This document shows, piece after piece, positions 41,850-51,775 of a stretch of 64,000 nt of DNA. Under the pieces are notes generated by a model. The model saw only the letters and a program-made list of their open reading frames with translations, made no database searches and was not told the origin of the DNA. Every line of letters starts with the position of its first letter. Position 1 is the first letter of the stretch. The translations under genes and the position numbers were made by a program. This DNA comes from SHZI01 sp963802215 (GTDB lineage: Bacteria > Pseudomonadota > Gammaproteobacteria > Steroidobacterales > GCA-2729495), in the NCBI GenBank assembly GCA_963802215.1, contig CAWDHQ010000002.1:620001-684000 (forward strand). The letters run 5' to 3'.

Positions 41850-42749
41850 ATGCCGTTAACCCACCTGCAGCGCCTCGAGGCCGAGGCGATCCACATCATG
41901 CGCGAGGTCGTTGCCGAAGCCGGGAAGCCGGTGATGCTGTACTCGATCGGCAAGGACAGCGCCTGCATGTTGCGGCTCGCGCAGAAGGCGTTCTTCCCGG
42001 CGCCGCCGCCATTCCCGCTGCTGCACGTGGACACGACCTGGAAGTTCCGGGAGATGTACGAACTGCGCGACCGCGTCGCGCGGGACACGGGCATGGAACT
42101 GATCGTCCACCGGAACCCGGAGGCGCTGGAGCAGGGGATCAACCCGTTCGACCACGGCTCGCAGATCCACACGGACATGTGGAAGACCCAGGGCCTCAAG
42201 CAGGCGCTGGAGAAGTTTGGCTTCGACGCCGCCTTCGGCGGCGCCCGGCGCGACGAGGAGAAATCCCGCGCCAAGGAGCGGATCTTCTCGTTCCGCAATG
42301 CGCAGCACCGTTGGGACCCCAAGGCCCAGCGCCCCGAGCTCTGGCGCCTCTACAACTCGCGCAAGCGCCCGGGCGAGACGATCCGCGTGTTCCCGCTGTC
42401 GAACTGGACCGAGCTCGATGTCTGGCAGTACATCCACCTGGAGAAGATTCCCGTGGTGCCCCTCTACTTCGCCCAGGAGCGGCCGGTGGTGGAGCGCGAC
42501 GGCACCTGGATCATGGTCGACGACGAGCGGATGCCGCTGAAGCCCGGCGAAGTGCCAGTGATGCGCAGGATCCGCTTCCGCACGCTCGGTTGCTACCCGC
42601 TGTCGGGGGGCATCGAGTCTGCCGCGGATTCCGTGCCGGAGATCATCCGGGAAATGCTGCTGGCGCGGACATCCGAGCGCCAGGGACGGCTGATCGATCA
42701 CGACCAGTCGGCGTCCATGGAGAAGAAGAAGCAGGAAGGGTACTTCTGA
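41850..42749 (+). CDS. cysD: sulfate adenylyltransferase small subunit CysD
   Basis: From ATG 41850, with AGGAA 7 bp upstream, the protein has 299 residues, the normal CysD length. It begins MPLTHLQRLEAEAIHIMREV as the family does. The PP-loop is LYSIGKDSACML (residues 30-41); FGGARRDEEKSRAKERI, FPLSNWTELDVWQYI and RTLGCYPLSG follow. With CysN it makes adenosine 5'-phosphosulfate from ATP and sulfate in the cytoplasm. The stop overlaps the cysNC start (TGATG). The frame upstream is open for 291 further codons into a transposase-like region, so a longer fusion product is possible. The internal ribosome-binding site favours a separate CysD. Confidence 0.92.
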   Translation: MPLTHLQRLEAEAIHIMREVVAEAGKPVMLYSIGKDSACMLRLAQKAFFPAPPPFPLLHVDTTWKFREMYELRDRVARDTGMELIVHRNPEALEQGINPFDHGSQIHTDMWKTQGLKQALEKFGFDAAFGGARRDEEKSRAKERIFSFRNAQHRWDPKAQRPELWRLYNSRKRPGETIRVFPLSNWTELDVWQYIHLEKIPVVPLYFAQERPVVERDGTWIMVDDERMPLKPGEVPVMRRIRFRTLGCYPLSGGIESAADSVPEIIREMLLARTSERQGRLIDHDQSASMEKKKQEGYF

Positions 42750-44653
42750 TGGCCCTGCACAACGCCCTCGTCACCGCCGACATAGAGCGCTACCTCAGTC
42801 AGCATGAGACCAGGAGCCTGCTCCGCTTCATCACCTGCGGCAGCGTGGACGACGGCAAGAGCACGTTGATCGGGCGCCTGCTCTACGAGTCGAAAATGCT
42901 GTTCGAGGACCAGCTCGCCGCCATCGAGGCCGACTCGGCGAAGTGGGGAACGCAGGGCCGCGACATCGACTTCGCCCTGCTGGTGGATGGGCTCTCGGCC
43001 GAGCGCGAGCAGGGCATCACGATCGACGTGGCCTACCGCTACTTCTCGACGGACCGGCGGAAGTTCATCGTCGCCGACACCCCCGGCCACGAGCAGTACA
43101 CCCGCAACATGGTCACCGGCGCCTCGACGGCCGACGCGGCCGTGGTCCTCGTGGATGCGCGACGCGGGATCCTCACCCAGACGCGGCGCCACAGTTTCCT
43201 GGTGTCGCTGCTCGGCATCCGCAAGGTGGTGCTCGCGGTCAACAAGATGGACCTGGTGGGTTACGCGGAGGACGTGTACGGACGGATCGTCGACGAATAC
43301 CGGGAATTCGCCCGCCACCTCCACCTGGACGAGGTGACGGCCATTCCCCTGTCTGCGCTCCGGGGCGACAACATGCTGGAGCCCAGCGAACGCACGCCCT
43401 GGTATCACGGCCCGACGCTGCTCGGCTACCTGGAGACCGTGGATCCCGGCAGGCCGCAGCAGTCCGCGGAGCCCTTCCGCCTGCCCGTGCAGTGGGTGAA
43501 CCGCCCCAACCTGGATTTCCGCGGCTTCGCCGGCACCGTGGCCAGCGGCACCGTGAAGCCGGGCGATCGGGTCCGTGTGCAGCCCTCCGGCCGGGAGAGC
43601 CGGGTGGCGCGGGTCGTCACCGCCGACGGGGACCTGCCGCTGGCAGTCGCCGGCCAGTCCGTCACGCTGACCCTGGACGACGAGATCGACATATCCCGCG
43701 GCAACGTCATCTCCCGCGCGGATTCCCCCGCGGAAGTCGCCGACCAGTTCGAGGCGACGCTGGTGTGGATGGCCGAGGAGCCGATGTTCCCGGGCCGTGC
43801 CTACCTGCTGAAGATCGGCACGGAGACCGTGACCGCCACGATCACCCAGCCCAAGTACAAGCTGAACGTGAACACGATGGAGCATCTCGCGGCCCGGAAG
43901 CTCGATCTCAACGAGATCGGCGTCTGCAACATCGCGCTCGACCGCGTCATCGCCTTCGACCCCTACGAGGCGAACCGGGAGACCGGGGGCTTCATCCTCA
44001 TCGACCGGCTGACCAACCACACTATTGGCGCCGGCATGCTGCACTTCGCGCTGCGCCGGGCCCACAACATCCACCTCCAGCACCTGGACGTGGACAAGGC
44101 GGCGCGCGCCACCCTGAAGGGGCAGACTCCCTGCGTCCTGTGGTTCACCGGCCTGTCGGGCGCCGGCAAGTCCACCATCGCCAACCTGGTCGAGAAGCAG
44201 CTGCTCGCGATGGGCCGGCACACGTACCTGCTGGACGGCGACAACGTGCGCCATGGCCTCAACAAGGACCTCGGCTTCTCCGAGACCGACCGGGTGGAAA
44301 ACGTGCGCCGCGTCGGTGAGGTCGCGCGGCTGATGGTGGACGCCGGACTGATCGTGCTCACGGCGTTCATCTCGCCGTTCCGCGCGGAGCGAGCGCTGGC
44401 CAGGAGCCTGCTGGCCGAGGGCGAGTTCCTCGAGATCCACGTGGATACGCCGCTGGAGGTCGCCGAGAGCCGCGACGTGAAGGGCCTCTACCGCAAGGCC
44501 CGCCGGGGCGAACTCAGGAACTTCACGGGCATCGACTCGCCCTACGAGGTGCCGGAGGATCCGGCCCTGCGGGTCAATACCGCGGACTGCAGCGCCGAAG
44601 AGGCCGCCGGCCTGGTGCTCGCCCTCCTCAAGGAGAGGGGCCTGATCAGCTGA
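42749..44653 (+). CDS. cysNC: bifunctional sulfate adenylyltransferase subunit 1 / adenylylsulfate kinase CysNC
   Basis: This 634-residue protein starts at ATG 42749, overlapping cysD, with AGGAAGGG upstream. The N-terminal EF-Tu-like GTPase has G1 GSVDDGKST (residues 31-39), DTPGHEQY and NKMD, with beta-barrel domains to about residue 435. The C-terminal APS kinase has P-loop GLSGAGKST near residue 470, LLDGDNVRHGLNKDLGFS and KGLYRKARRGE. The GTPase drives APS synthesis with CysD, and the kinase phosphorylates APS to PAPS. Both halves look intact. The gene ends the sulfate activation unit; no reductase genes follow. Confidence 0.96.
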   Translation: MALHNALVTADIERYLSQHETRSLLRFITCGSVDDGKSTLIGRLLYESKMLFEDQLAAIEADSAKWGTQGRDIDFALLVDGLSAEREQGITIDVAYRYFSTDRRKFIVADTPGHEQYTRNMVTGASTADAAVVLVDARRGILTQTRRHSFLVSLLGIRKVVLAVNKMDLVGYAEDVYGRIVDEYREFARHLHLDEVTAIPLSALRGDNMLEPSERTPWYHGPTLLGYLETVDPGRPQQSAEPFRLPVQWVNRPNLDFRGFAGTVASGTVKPGDRVRVQPSGRESRVARVVTADGDLPLAVAGQSVTLTLDDEIDISRGNVISRADSPAEVADQFEATLVWMAEEPMFPGRAYLLKIGTETVTATITQPKYKLNVNTMEHLAARKLDLNEIGVCNIALDRVIAFDPYEANRETGGFILIDRLTNHTIGAGMLHFALRRAHNIHLQHLDVDKAARATLKGQTPCVLWFTGLSGAGKSTIANLVEKQLLAMGRHTYLLDGDNVRHGLNKDLGFSETDRVENVRRVGEVARLMVDAGLIVLTAFISPFRAERALARSLLAEGEFLEIHVDTPLEVAESRDVKGLYRKARRGELRNFTGIDSPYEVPEDPALRVNTADCSAEEAAGLVLALLKERGLIS

Positions 44654-44698
44654 GCCGGCCTGGCCGCGCCGGCGGTGCGGCAAATTGGCGCGTGAGGG

Positions 44699-44751
44699 AT
44701 AGTCCAGATGGACTTTGGAGTTTCGTGGTGACTATAGTCCATGTGGACTAT
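44699..44751. promoter_or_regulatory. tandem palindromic operators at the padR promoter/start
   Basis: ATAGTCCA-GA-TGGACTTT (44699-44716) and ATAGTCCA-TG-TGGACTAT (44734-44751, a perfect 8-bp palindrome) are 35 bp apart. The second overlaps the padR start codon at 44750. Spacing near three helical turns and the position suggest autoregulation by the encoded PadR protein. Confidence 0.7.
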
Positions 44752-45394
44752 GAGCGCCCGGACACCAGCCGACGCACGCACCCTCATGGTGCTGGGCCTG
44801 CTTCAATCAGGACCCCAGCATGGCTATGAGCTGCACCGGATCCTCGTTGCGCACGGCACGCTCCATGCCGACTTCAAGAAGCCGACGTTGTACCACCTGC
44901 TGCACCGGCTCGCGGTGCAGGGCGCGGTGCAGGTGCACTCGGAGGCGGGTACCCGGGGTCGCCGTGGCGAGCGTCTGGTATTTGCACTGACGCCGAAGGG
45001 CGGGGAGCTGTTCCAGGAGCTGCTCCGGCACGCCCTCAGCACCTACGACCGGGTCGAAACCACCTTCGAGGTGGCTGCCGCCTACCTGCCGTGGATACCC
45101 GCGCGCGAAGCGCAGGCGCTCCTGACCAGGCGCCGCCGCGCCATCGAGGCCCTCCACGCCGACGTGGCCAATGACATCGATCACCTCACCGCGAAGCCGG
45201 CCAGCAGGATCCTGGCTGCCCGTTCGCTGGCTACCGATCACGCCCTCAGCCTCCTCGAGGCCGAGCTGGCCTGGCTGGATCGCGCCATGCGCCATCTTGC
45301 CACCCCTGCGGGCCGCACGACGCTGCTACAACGTTCCCGAACGCCCCCGTACCGGGCGACCGTCAACCCGACCACGTCCTTACCCAGGAGATAA
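44750..45394 (+). CDS. PadR-family transcriptional regulator
   Basis: From ATG 44750 the protein has 214 residues; ATG 44741 would add three. The N-terminal winged helix has the PadR pattern TLMVLGLLQSGPQHGYELHR, then KKPTLYHLLHRLAVQGAV and a wing with GRRGERLVFALTPKG. A long C-terminal helical half (about residues 90-190) is the dimerisation part. PadR proteins repress efflux or stress genes and release DNA on binding small ligands. It is the first gene before an exported protein and an ABC efflux operon, with tandem palindromes over its own start, so it most likely represses this operon. Confidence 0.9.
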   Translation: MSARTPADARTLMVLGLLQSGPQHGYELHRILVAHGTLHADFKKPTLYHLLHRLAVQGAVQVHSEAGTRGRRGERLVFALTPKGGELFQELLRHALSTYDRVETTFEVAAAYLPWIPAREAQALLTRRRRAIEALHADVANDIDHLTAKPASRILAARSLATDHALSLLEAELAWLDRAMRHLATPAGRTTLLQRSRTPPYRATVNPTTSLPRR

Positions 45395-45399
45395 CCACC

Positions 45400-45894
45400 A
45401 TGAACAGACGACAGCTGTCCTTCACCGCCGCACCAGCGCTTGTGCTGCTCCTGTTGTTCACGGGGCTTGCGCCGGCCCTTGCGGCTGACACGCCAAGCTT
45501 CGCCGGCACCTGGGTCCTTAACACGAAGAAGGGCGAGAATCTCGGGATGATGTCGGCGGTCAAGGAGACCACGAAGATCACCCAGACCCCCCAGCAGCTG
45601 AAGATCGAGTCCTCGGCAGGGTTCATGGGCACGACCAGCGAGCGCACGGTCACCTACGACCTCACGGGCAAGACCGTCAACAACGAGGGCCCGATGGGCA
45701 GCCGGGGCGACACCGTGGCGAAGTGGGACGGCAGGAAGCTCGCCGTGACGTGGACCGAGCCCAGTGCGATCCCCGGCAGCAAGATCCAGAAGGTCGAGAC
45801 CCGGGAACTCTCCGCCGACGGCAACACGATGAGCGTGACGACGACCCGCGGCACCAAGCCCCCGATGGTCATGGTCTACGAGAGGCAGAAGTGA
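45400..45894 (+). CDS. exported lipocalin-like hypothetical protein
   Basis: The 164-residue protein has AGGAG 10 bp before ATG 45400 and signal peptide LLLLFTGLAPALAAD. The mature protein is a small beta-rich domain starting FAGTWVLNTKKGEN, with LKIESSAGFMGTTSERTVTYDL and KLAVTWTEP. This resembles lipocalin-type or DUF proteins that open with the F-GTW motif. No enzyme motif is seen. It sits between padR and the efflux adaptor, whose GTG start overlaps its stop, so it belongs to the efflux operon and may bind a lipophilic ligand. Confidence 0.75.
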   Translation: MNRRQLSFTAAPALVLLLLFTGLAPALAADTPSFAGTWVLNTKKGENLGMMSAVKETTKITQTPQQLKIESSAGFMGTTSERTVTYDLTGKTVNNEGPMGSRGDTVAKWDGRKLAVTWTEPSAIPGSKIQKVETRELSADGNTMSVTTTRGTKPPMVMVYERQK

Positions 45895-46999
45895 GGCCAG
45901 CCGTCGTCATAGCGGCCGGCGTTGCCGCCCTGCTGCTCGCCACGGGCGCGTGGTGGGGGTGGACCCGCATGGCAGCGGACGACGGCGCCGTGCAGGAGCG
46001 CAGCTTCGTGACCCCCGAGAAGCGGAAAGTGGGCGCCACCGTACTCGCCACCGGCATCCTGCGGACGCGGGTTGGCGGCGAAGTGCGGGTGGGCGCCCAG
46101 CTCTCGGGGATCGTCGAGAAGCTGAACGTGGTGGTGGGCTCCAAGATCCGCAAGGGCGATGTCATCGCCACCATCGACGCCCGGCCGCTGGAGGCCCGCC
46201 TGGCCCAGGCCCGCGCCCAGATTGCCGTCAACGAGCAGGAGCTGAAACGGGCGGACGTGGAACTGGCCCGCAGCGAGCGCCTCGACCAGCAGCGGCTGGT
46301 GGCCCGGTCCGACGTGGAGGACAAGGCGCTGGCCGTCAGCGAGGCCCGCGCACGCCTGGAGAAGGCCCGGCGGGATGCCGCCGTCGTCGAGACCGACATG
46401 AACTACGCCGTGATCCGCTCGCCGATCACCGGCACCGTGGCCTCGGTCACGACCCAGGAGGGAGAGACCGTCGCGGCCAGCTTCAGCACGCCGACCTTCG
46501 CCACCATCATCGAGGACGGCGCGCTGGAGCTCATTGCCCTGGTCGACGAGACCGACATCGGCAACGTCGCGCTCGGCAATGCCGTGTCGTTCACTGTCGA
46601 GTCCTTCCCCGCCCTCGAATTCGCGGGTCGCGTGGAACGCATTGCGCCCAAGGGCACGATCATCTCCGGCGTCGTGAACTTCGAGGTGATCATCAGCATC
46701 GACGCGCCCGCCGGGGAGCTGCCCGACGAACAATACAAGGCGCAGCTCAAGCCCGACATGACGACGAACGTGTCGATCCGCACGGCAGAACGGGAGGCGC
46801 TCGTGCTGCCCAGCGCGGCCATCCAGAAGGACGATTCCGGCCGGTACGTCTGGGTCGAGAAGAATGGTGAACTGCAGCGCCGGACCGTGACCGTGGGCGC
46901 CCGCGACGCAGGAATCACCGAGATCCGCGAGGGCGTGGTCGCCGGCGACCGCGTGCTGCTAAGTCCGCTGCCGGCAACCGCCGTCGCACAGGAGGCGTC

Positions 47000-47003
<4 letters not shown>
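45891..47003 (+). CDS. periplasmic adaptor (MacA/HlyD-like) of ABC efflux system
   Basis: From GTG 45891, overlapping the previous stop, the protein has 370 residues. One N-terminal membrane helix (VVIAAGVAALLLATGAWWGW) precedes the adaptor domains: barrel-sandwich hybrid GEVRVGAQLSGIVEKLNV, a coiled coil (LEARLAQARAQIAVNEQELKRADVELA) and beta-barrel parts ending in LVLPSAAIQKDDSGRYVW. The long hairpin suggests docking to an outer-membrane channel. Its stop overlaps the ATPase gene, so it works with the following ABC genes. The substrate is unknown. Confidence 0.9.
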
Positions 47004-47711
<708 letters not shown>

Positions 47712-47725
<14 letters not shown>

Positions 47726-48935
47726 GACGCTGGCGCTCGCGCTGCGCACGCTCCGGCGCAATCCCCTGCGGAGCCTGTTCATGCTGCTCGGCGTGGCCGT
47801 GGGCATCGCCTCGCTGGTTGCCATGGCGTCGGTGGGCGAGGCCACCCGCCAGGAGACCATGCGCCAGTTCAAGCGCATGGTGGGCACCTTCGACCGGATC
47901 AGCGTGCAGCCCGGCTCGGCGCGCACCCGGGGCATGCCCTCGCTGACGTCCGTGGAGCCCACGCTGACCTTCGAGGACGCGGATGCCATCGCCGCGGAGA
48001 TCCCCAACGTCCGGCGGGTGTCCCGGGAGCAGAGTGCCTTCGATATCGACGTGCAGGCCCGGGACAAGACCGCCACGACCTCCATCTGGGGCATCTCGGC
48101 CGAGTGGATGGAGATCCGCGGCGACGACGTCACCGTCGGCCGCGGGATCAGCCCCGAGGACGTGGAGACGCTGGCCCGCGTCACGGTGATCGGCGAGGAC
48201 CTGCGCAGAGAACTCTTCCCCGACGAAGATCCCATCGGCAAGACCATCCGCATCGCCGAGGTGCCCTTCACGGTGCAGGGCGTGCTGATTCCCCGCGGCG
48301 CGGGGCCCGGCGGCTCCAGCCTGGACAACCTGCTGCTTATCCCCGTCAGCACCGCCTCGAAGCGGCTCTTCAACCGGGACTACCTGACGACCATTACCGT
48401 CCAGCTCGAGGACCCCGATCAGTACGAGCCTGCCGTCGCCGCGATCACCGCGCTGCTGCGCGAGCGCCACGGCATCGTGCCCCCCGTGGAGGACAACTTC
48501 ACGATCAGCAACCCCCGGGCCGCGATGGAGCAGGTCCAGGAGGTCGACACGACGCTGTCCTCGGTCCTGGTCGGCATCGCCGTCATCGCGACGCTGATCG
48601 GCGGCGTGGTGATCATGAGCCTGATGCTGATCGCGGTCTCGGAGCGGCGGCGGGAGATCGGCGTGCGCCGCGCCGTCGGCGCCACCCGGGGTGACGTGCT
48701 CCGGCAGTTCCTGGTGGAGGCGGCCCTGATCTCCGCGCTCGGTGGCGTCGTCGGCATGCTGCTCGGCGTGGCCGGCGCCACGGTGGCGGCCTGGCAGCAG
48801 CAGCTGCCCCCCGCGTTCCTGTGGGGCGCGATGGCCGGGGCCGTCGGGCTCGCCACGCTCATTGGCCTCGTCTTCGGCCTCCAGCCCGCCTGGCGGGCCG
48901 CGAACGTGGATCCCATCCAGGCCTTGCGGTCGTGA
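47712..48935 (+). CDS. ABC transporter permease, MacB/FtsX type (first copy)
   Basis: The 407-residue protein has an N-terminal membrane helix after LRTLRRNPLRSLFMLLGVAVG and a MacB_PCD periplasmic domain. Three C-terminal helices of the FtsX fold follow (VLVGIAVIATLIGGVVIMSLMLIAV, REIGVRRAVGATRGDVLRQFL, FGLQPAWRAANVDPIQALRS). Such permeases push substrates from the periplasm through an adaptor and outer-membrane channel. It overlaps the ATPase gene and is followed by a second, related permease gene, so the exporter may be a heterodimer. Confidence 0.92.
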
Positions 48936-48973
48936 CGAGCGCCCGAAGTGACTGACCTGACGGGCCTGGCGTG

Positions 48974-50197
48974 ATGGACCACTGGCGGCGGCTTCTTCCC
49001 GGCATCGGCCGCCAGCTCTGGCGCTACAAGCTGAGGTCCGGCCTCGTCATCCTGTGCGCCGCGCTCGGCGTGGCCGGCGCGACCACGGCCGTCAACTACG
49101 CTTCGGGCGGCCGGGAGCAGGTGCTGACCCAGATCCGCCGCCTGGGCAGCAACGTCCTGACGATCAGCGCCGAGCAGAGCAGGGGCGTCGCAGACCGGGC
49201 CCGCACGGGCGCCATCGTCACCACGCTGGTGCCGGCCGACTACACGGCGATCCGCCGCGAGACTGCCGGCATCGTCCGCTCGTCGGCCCGCGTGTCCGGG
49301 TCGCTGCGGCTGAAGGCGGGCTATCTCTCCAAGGTTGCCCCGGTCGTCGGCGTGGAGCCCGCCTGGTTCGCCATGAAGTCCTGGGAGCTGGCCGAAGGCA
49401 GCCTCTACTCCGACGAGGACGAGAAGCGCTCGGGGCGCGTCGCCGTCATCGGCGCCACGGTGGCCCGGGACCTTTACGGCGACGAGTCTCCGGTCGGCGA
49501 GCGGCTCTTCATCAACCGGGTGCCCTTTGAAGTGTCCGGCGTGCTTCGCGAGAGGGGCGCGGGCCTGGACGGCAGCACGGAGGATGGCCAAGTCTACGTG
49601 CCGCTGAACACGGCGATGCGCCGGCTGCTGAACGTGGACCACTACGGCGCCATCCTGCTGGAGCTGGACGGTCCGCCCCGGATGCCCGTCGCCATCGCCG
49701 ACATCACCGCCCTGCTGCGCGAACGCCACCGCATGTCGGAGCACCGGCCCGACGACTTCCGCGCCCAGAGCCAGACCGACCTGATCAATGCCCAGCTGGC
49801 CTCCGCCGACCGGCTCGCCTTCCTCGTGCGCTGGATCGGCCGCAGCGGCCTCGCCGTCGCCGGCCTCGGCATCCTGGCGATCGCCTGGATCACGGTCAGG
49901 GATCGCACCCGGGAGATCGGCACGCGGCGCGCACTCGGCGCCACCGCGCCGGACATCTTCTTCCAGTTCGCGGCGGAGGCGGGGCTGTTGGCGACGCTCG
50001 GTGCGTTCGTCGGGCTTGCAGTCAGCTTGCTGGCGTCCCGCGTTCTGGCCGCTGAGGCGGGCCTGCCCCTGGTGATCGACGCTGGCAACGCGCTGGTGGC
50101 GCTGCTGCTTGCCATCGCGCTGAACCTGACCTTCGCCAGCTGGCCGGCGTTGCGTGCGGCGCGCATGGACCCGATCCGGGCGCTACGGCACGAGTAA
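48974..50197 (+). CDS. ABC transporter permease, MacB/FtsX type (second copy)
   Basis: From ATG 48974 (GTG 48971 possible) the protein has 407 residues, with the same layout as the previous gene. It has an N-terminal helix (YKLRSGLVILCAALGVAGA), a MacB_PCD domain, and a C-terminal FtsX domain ending in NLTFASWPALRAARMDPIRAL. It probably pairs with the first permease. The last 87 bp are repeated at 51531-51617 with 79 identical positions, showing that a third permease copy once followed. Confidence 0.92.
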   Translation: MDHWRRLLPGIGRQLWRYKLRSGLVILCAALGVAGATTAVNYASGGREQVLTQIRRLGSNVLTISAEQSRGVADRARTGAIVTTLVPADYTAIRRETAGIVRSSARVSGSLRLKAGYLSKVAPVVGVEPAWFAMKSWELAEGSLYSDEDEKRSGRVAVIGATVARDLYGDESPVGERLFINRVPFEVSGVLRERGAGLDGSTEDGQVYVPLNTAMRRLLNVDHYGAILLELDGPPRMPVAIADITALLRERHRMSEHRPDDFRAQSQTDLINAQLASADRLAFLVRWIGRSGLAVAGLGILAIAWITVRDRTREIGTRRALGATAPDIFFQFAAEAGLLATLGAFVGLAVSLLASRVLAAEAGLPLVIDAGNALVALLLAIALNLTFASWPALRAARMDPIRALRHE

Positions 50198-50244
50198 ACC
50201 AGGTGCCGGTGCTTCGGTTTCGGAAAGTTGCCGGCGGATTCCGG

Positions 50245-50583
50245 CTACCTGCTGTTATCCAGCATGAACGCCACCGCTGCACGAATCTCCTCATCGCTGC
50301 ACGTGGTGCAACCACCGCGGGCGGCCATTCTGCCGATGCCTGCCAGGGTCGTTGCCGTCAGGCCATCCACGCCCCTGGGAGCCAGGGCCTCCCAATCGGA
50401 CGTCTTGCCCACGGTCGGCGCGCGGCTGAAAAATCCGCCGAATCCACCGGTGTGACAGTTCGCGCAAGCGGCTTTGAATACCGCCTCTCCCGACCGGGGC
50501 GCATTCACCTGCCCACCGGCGAAGCCAAAGGCGCCGAAGGTCAGCAACACAGCGACGGCGAAGCCAGACTTGCGGAGATTCAT
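50245..50583 (-). CDS. cytochrome c5-type monohaem cytochrome
   Basis: This 112-residue protein has a signal peptide (FAVAVLLTFGAFGFAGG). It carries one haem motif CANCH (FKAACANCHTGGFGGF), a candidate Met ligand in GRMAARGG, and the c5-type second Cys pair GGCTTCSDEEIRAAVAFML. This is the usual form of periplasmic electron carriers of the c5/c-555 group. It is leftward, opposite to the ABC operon, and lies 29 bp downstream of the unknown exported protein. The two probably form one transcript. Confidence 0.9.
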   Translation of the reverse strand: MNLRKSGFAVAVLLTFGAFGFAGGQVNAPRSGEAVFKAACANCHTGGFGGFFSRAPTVGKTSDWEALAPRGVDGLTATTLAGIGRMAARGGCTTCSDEEIRAAVAFMLDNSR

Positions 50584-50612
50584 GCTGGTTATCCCTCAGT
50601 TCAGGCGACTGG

Positions 50613-51440
50613 CTAGCGTGCCCCGACCAGCCCGTCCCGCACGTCCTCGTAGCCGCGGCGGAAGCCCACGATGCCGGAGGTCGAAAACTTTCCGCCAACC
50701 TTGTTGATGCGGTAGCCCATGGGCCGGTCCGCATCGTCCGTCCAGAGGTCGAACTCCATGACGAAGACGCCGCCGTCCGGGGTCGGGATCCGCTCGATCA
50801 TCTCGTAGTCGCGAATGGTCACGCGGCTGCCGTCGGCGCGTTCCACGGGCTTCTCGCCCCGGTACCGGAGTTCCGTCCGCTGGTTCTGCGGGCTGGTCAG
50901 CGCCTGGGTCAGGTCCTGGGCGGCCCACTGGAACGTCTGCACGCCGCCCTTCGCCCGGTCGTAGCGCCGGGTCATCACGTACATGGGGCTGCCGCTCGGG
51001 GCCATGTCCAGGTCGCAGCCGGAGGGGCACTGGATGGTCTTGTCCAGGTTCGTCTTCGGCCCCCGCACCCGGATGGCCACCGCCCCGGGAATCGCCTCCA
51101 GGCTGACCCGGACAGGTTCATCCTTATAGATACCGAGGCCGGCACCGGCCACGGCGTTCCAGCGGGCGTCGTAGTCGTAGCGGGCCTGCACCCGCAGGGC
51201 GCCGTCGGTCATGGTGGTCGCGGAGAGCAGGGTGATGCCACCGTCGGGGCGCCGCAGGAACTCGAAGGTTTCCTCCCGGGCGAAGGCCGGGATGCCCGAC
51301 ACCACGAAGCTGCCCGCGTCCAGCAGTTTCACGTCCCGGAGGCCGGACAGCGTGACGCCCGGGTCGTCGGCGGCCGCCGGCAGCGCCGCGAGCGCGAGAC
51401 CCGTGGCGAGGAGGGCGGGCAGGAAGTGGCGCGTAGGCAT
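50613..51440 (-). CDS. exported protein of unknown function
   Basis: This 275-residue protein has signal peptide LLATGLALAALPAAADD. The mature part is beta-rich (VTLSGLRDVKLLDAGSFVV, LRVQARYDYDARWN, DRPMGYRINKVGGKF) with one Cys pair (CPSGCDLDM) that could form a disulfide. I recognise no domain. The gene runs leftward and is followed by the cytochrome c5 gene. This pair sits exactly between the second ABC permease gene and a leftover 3' end of a further permease gene. Confidence 0.75.
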   Translation of the reverse strand: MPTRHFLPALLATGLALAALPAAADDPGVTLSGLRDVKLLDAGSFVVSGIPAFAREETFEFLRRPDGGITLLSATTMTDGALRVQARYDYDARWNAVAGAGLGIYKDEPVRVSLEAIPGAVAIRVRGPKTNLDKTIQCPSGCDLDMAPSGSPMYVMTRRYDRAKGGVQTFQWAAQDLTQALTSPQNQRTELRYRGEKPVERADGSRVTIRDYEMIERIPTPDGGVFVMEFDLWTDDADRPMGYRINKVGGKFSTSGIVGFRRGYEDVRDGLVGAR

Positions 51441-51530
51441 GGAAACGATGCTCCTCTAGCGGGTCAATCGAGCATAGCGGGCCGCCCCCGTGGCCGGAAG
51501 AGGAGTCCTTATGTCACCACGGTCGCGCTG

Positions 51531-51617
51531 GCCATCGCGCTGAACCTGACCTTTGCCAGCTGGCCGGCGCTGCGCGTGGCGCGGATGGACCCCATCCGGG
51601 CGCTACGGGACGAATAA
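51531..51617 (+). pseudogene. 3'-end remnant of a duplicated ABC permease gene
   Basis: These 87 bp match 50111-50197, the end of the second permease gene, at 79 of 87 positions by hand alignment. They include the stop codon and encode IALNLTFASWPALRVARMDP-IRALRDE. There is no 5' portion. Most differences are synonymous, so it was a functional gene before truncation. The rest of the 335-bp gap 51441-51775 holds no gene; a run of nine C lies near 51672. Confidence 0.85.
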
Positions 51618-51775
51618 GGCAGGTACGGTTCCGGGGCCCTGGCAGCGCTGGAGCGGGGGCTGGCGAGATAGCCCCCCCCCTGCGACGACGGACCGCGGTC
51701 CGCCCCATATCCGGGCAGATACCGCTGGTGATAGCCTTCTCCAATTCAGCAACCTAGGCCTGTCGGGGAACTGCC

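Noticed and set aside
51426..51617. A 63-residue open frame as a small gene
   Set aside because: Only its last 29 codons have a match, which is the duplicated permease end. The first half is intergenic sequence, so it is a remnant and not a gene.
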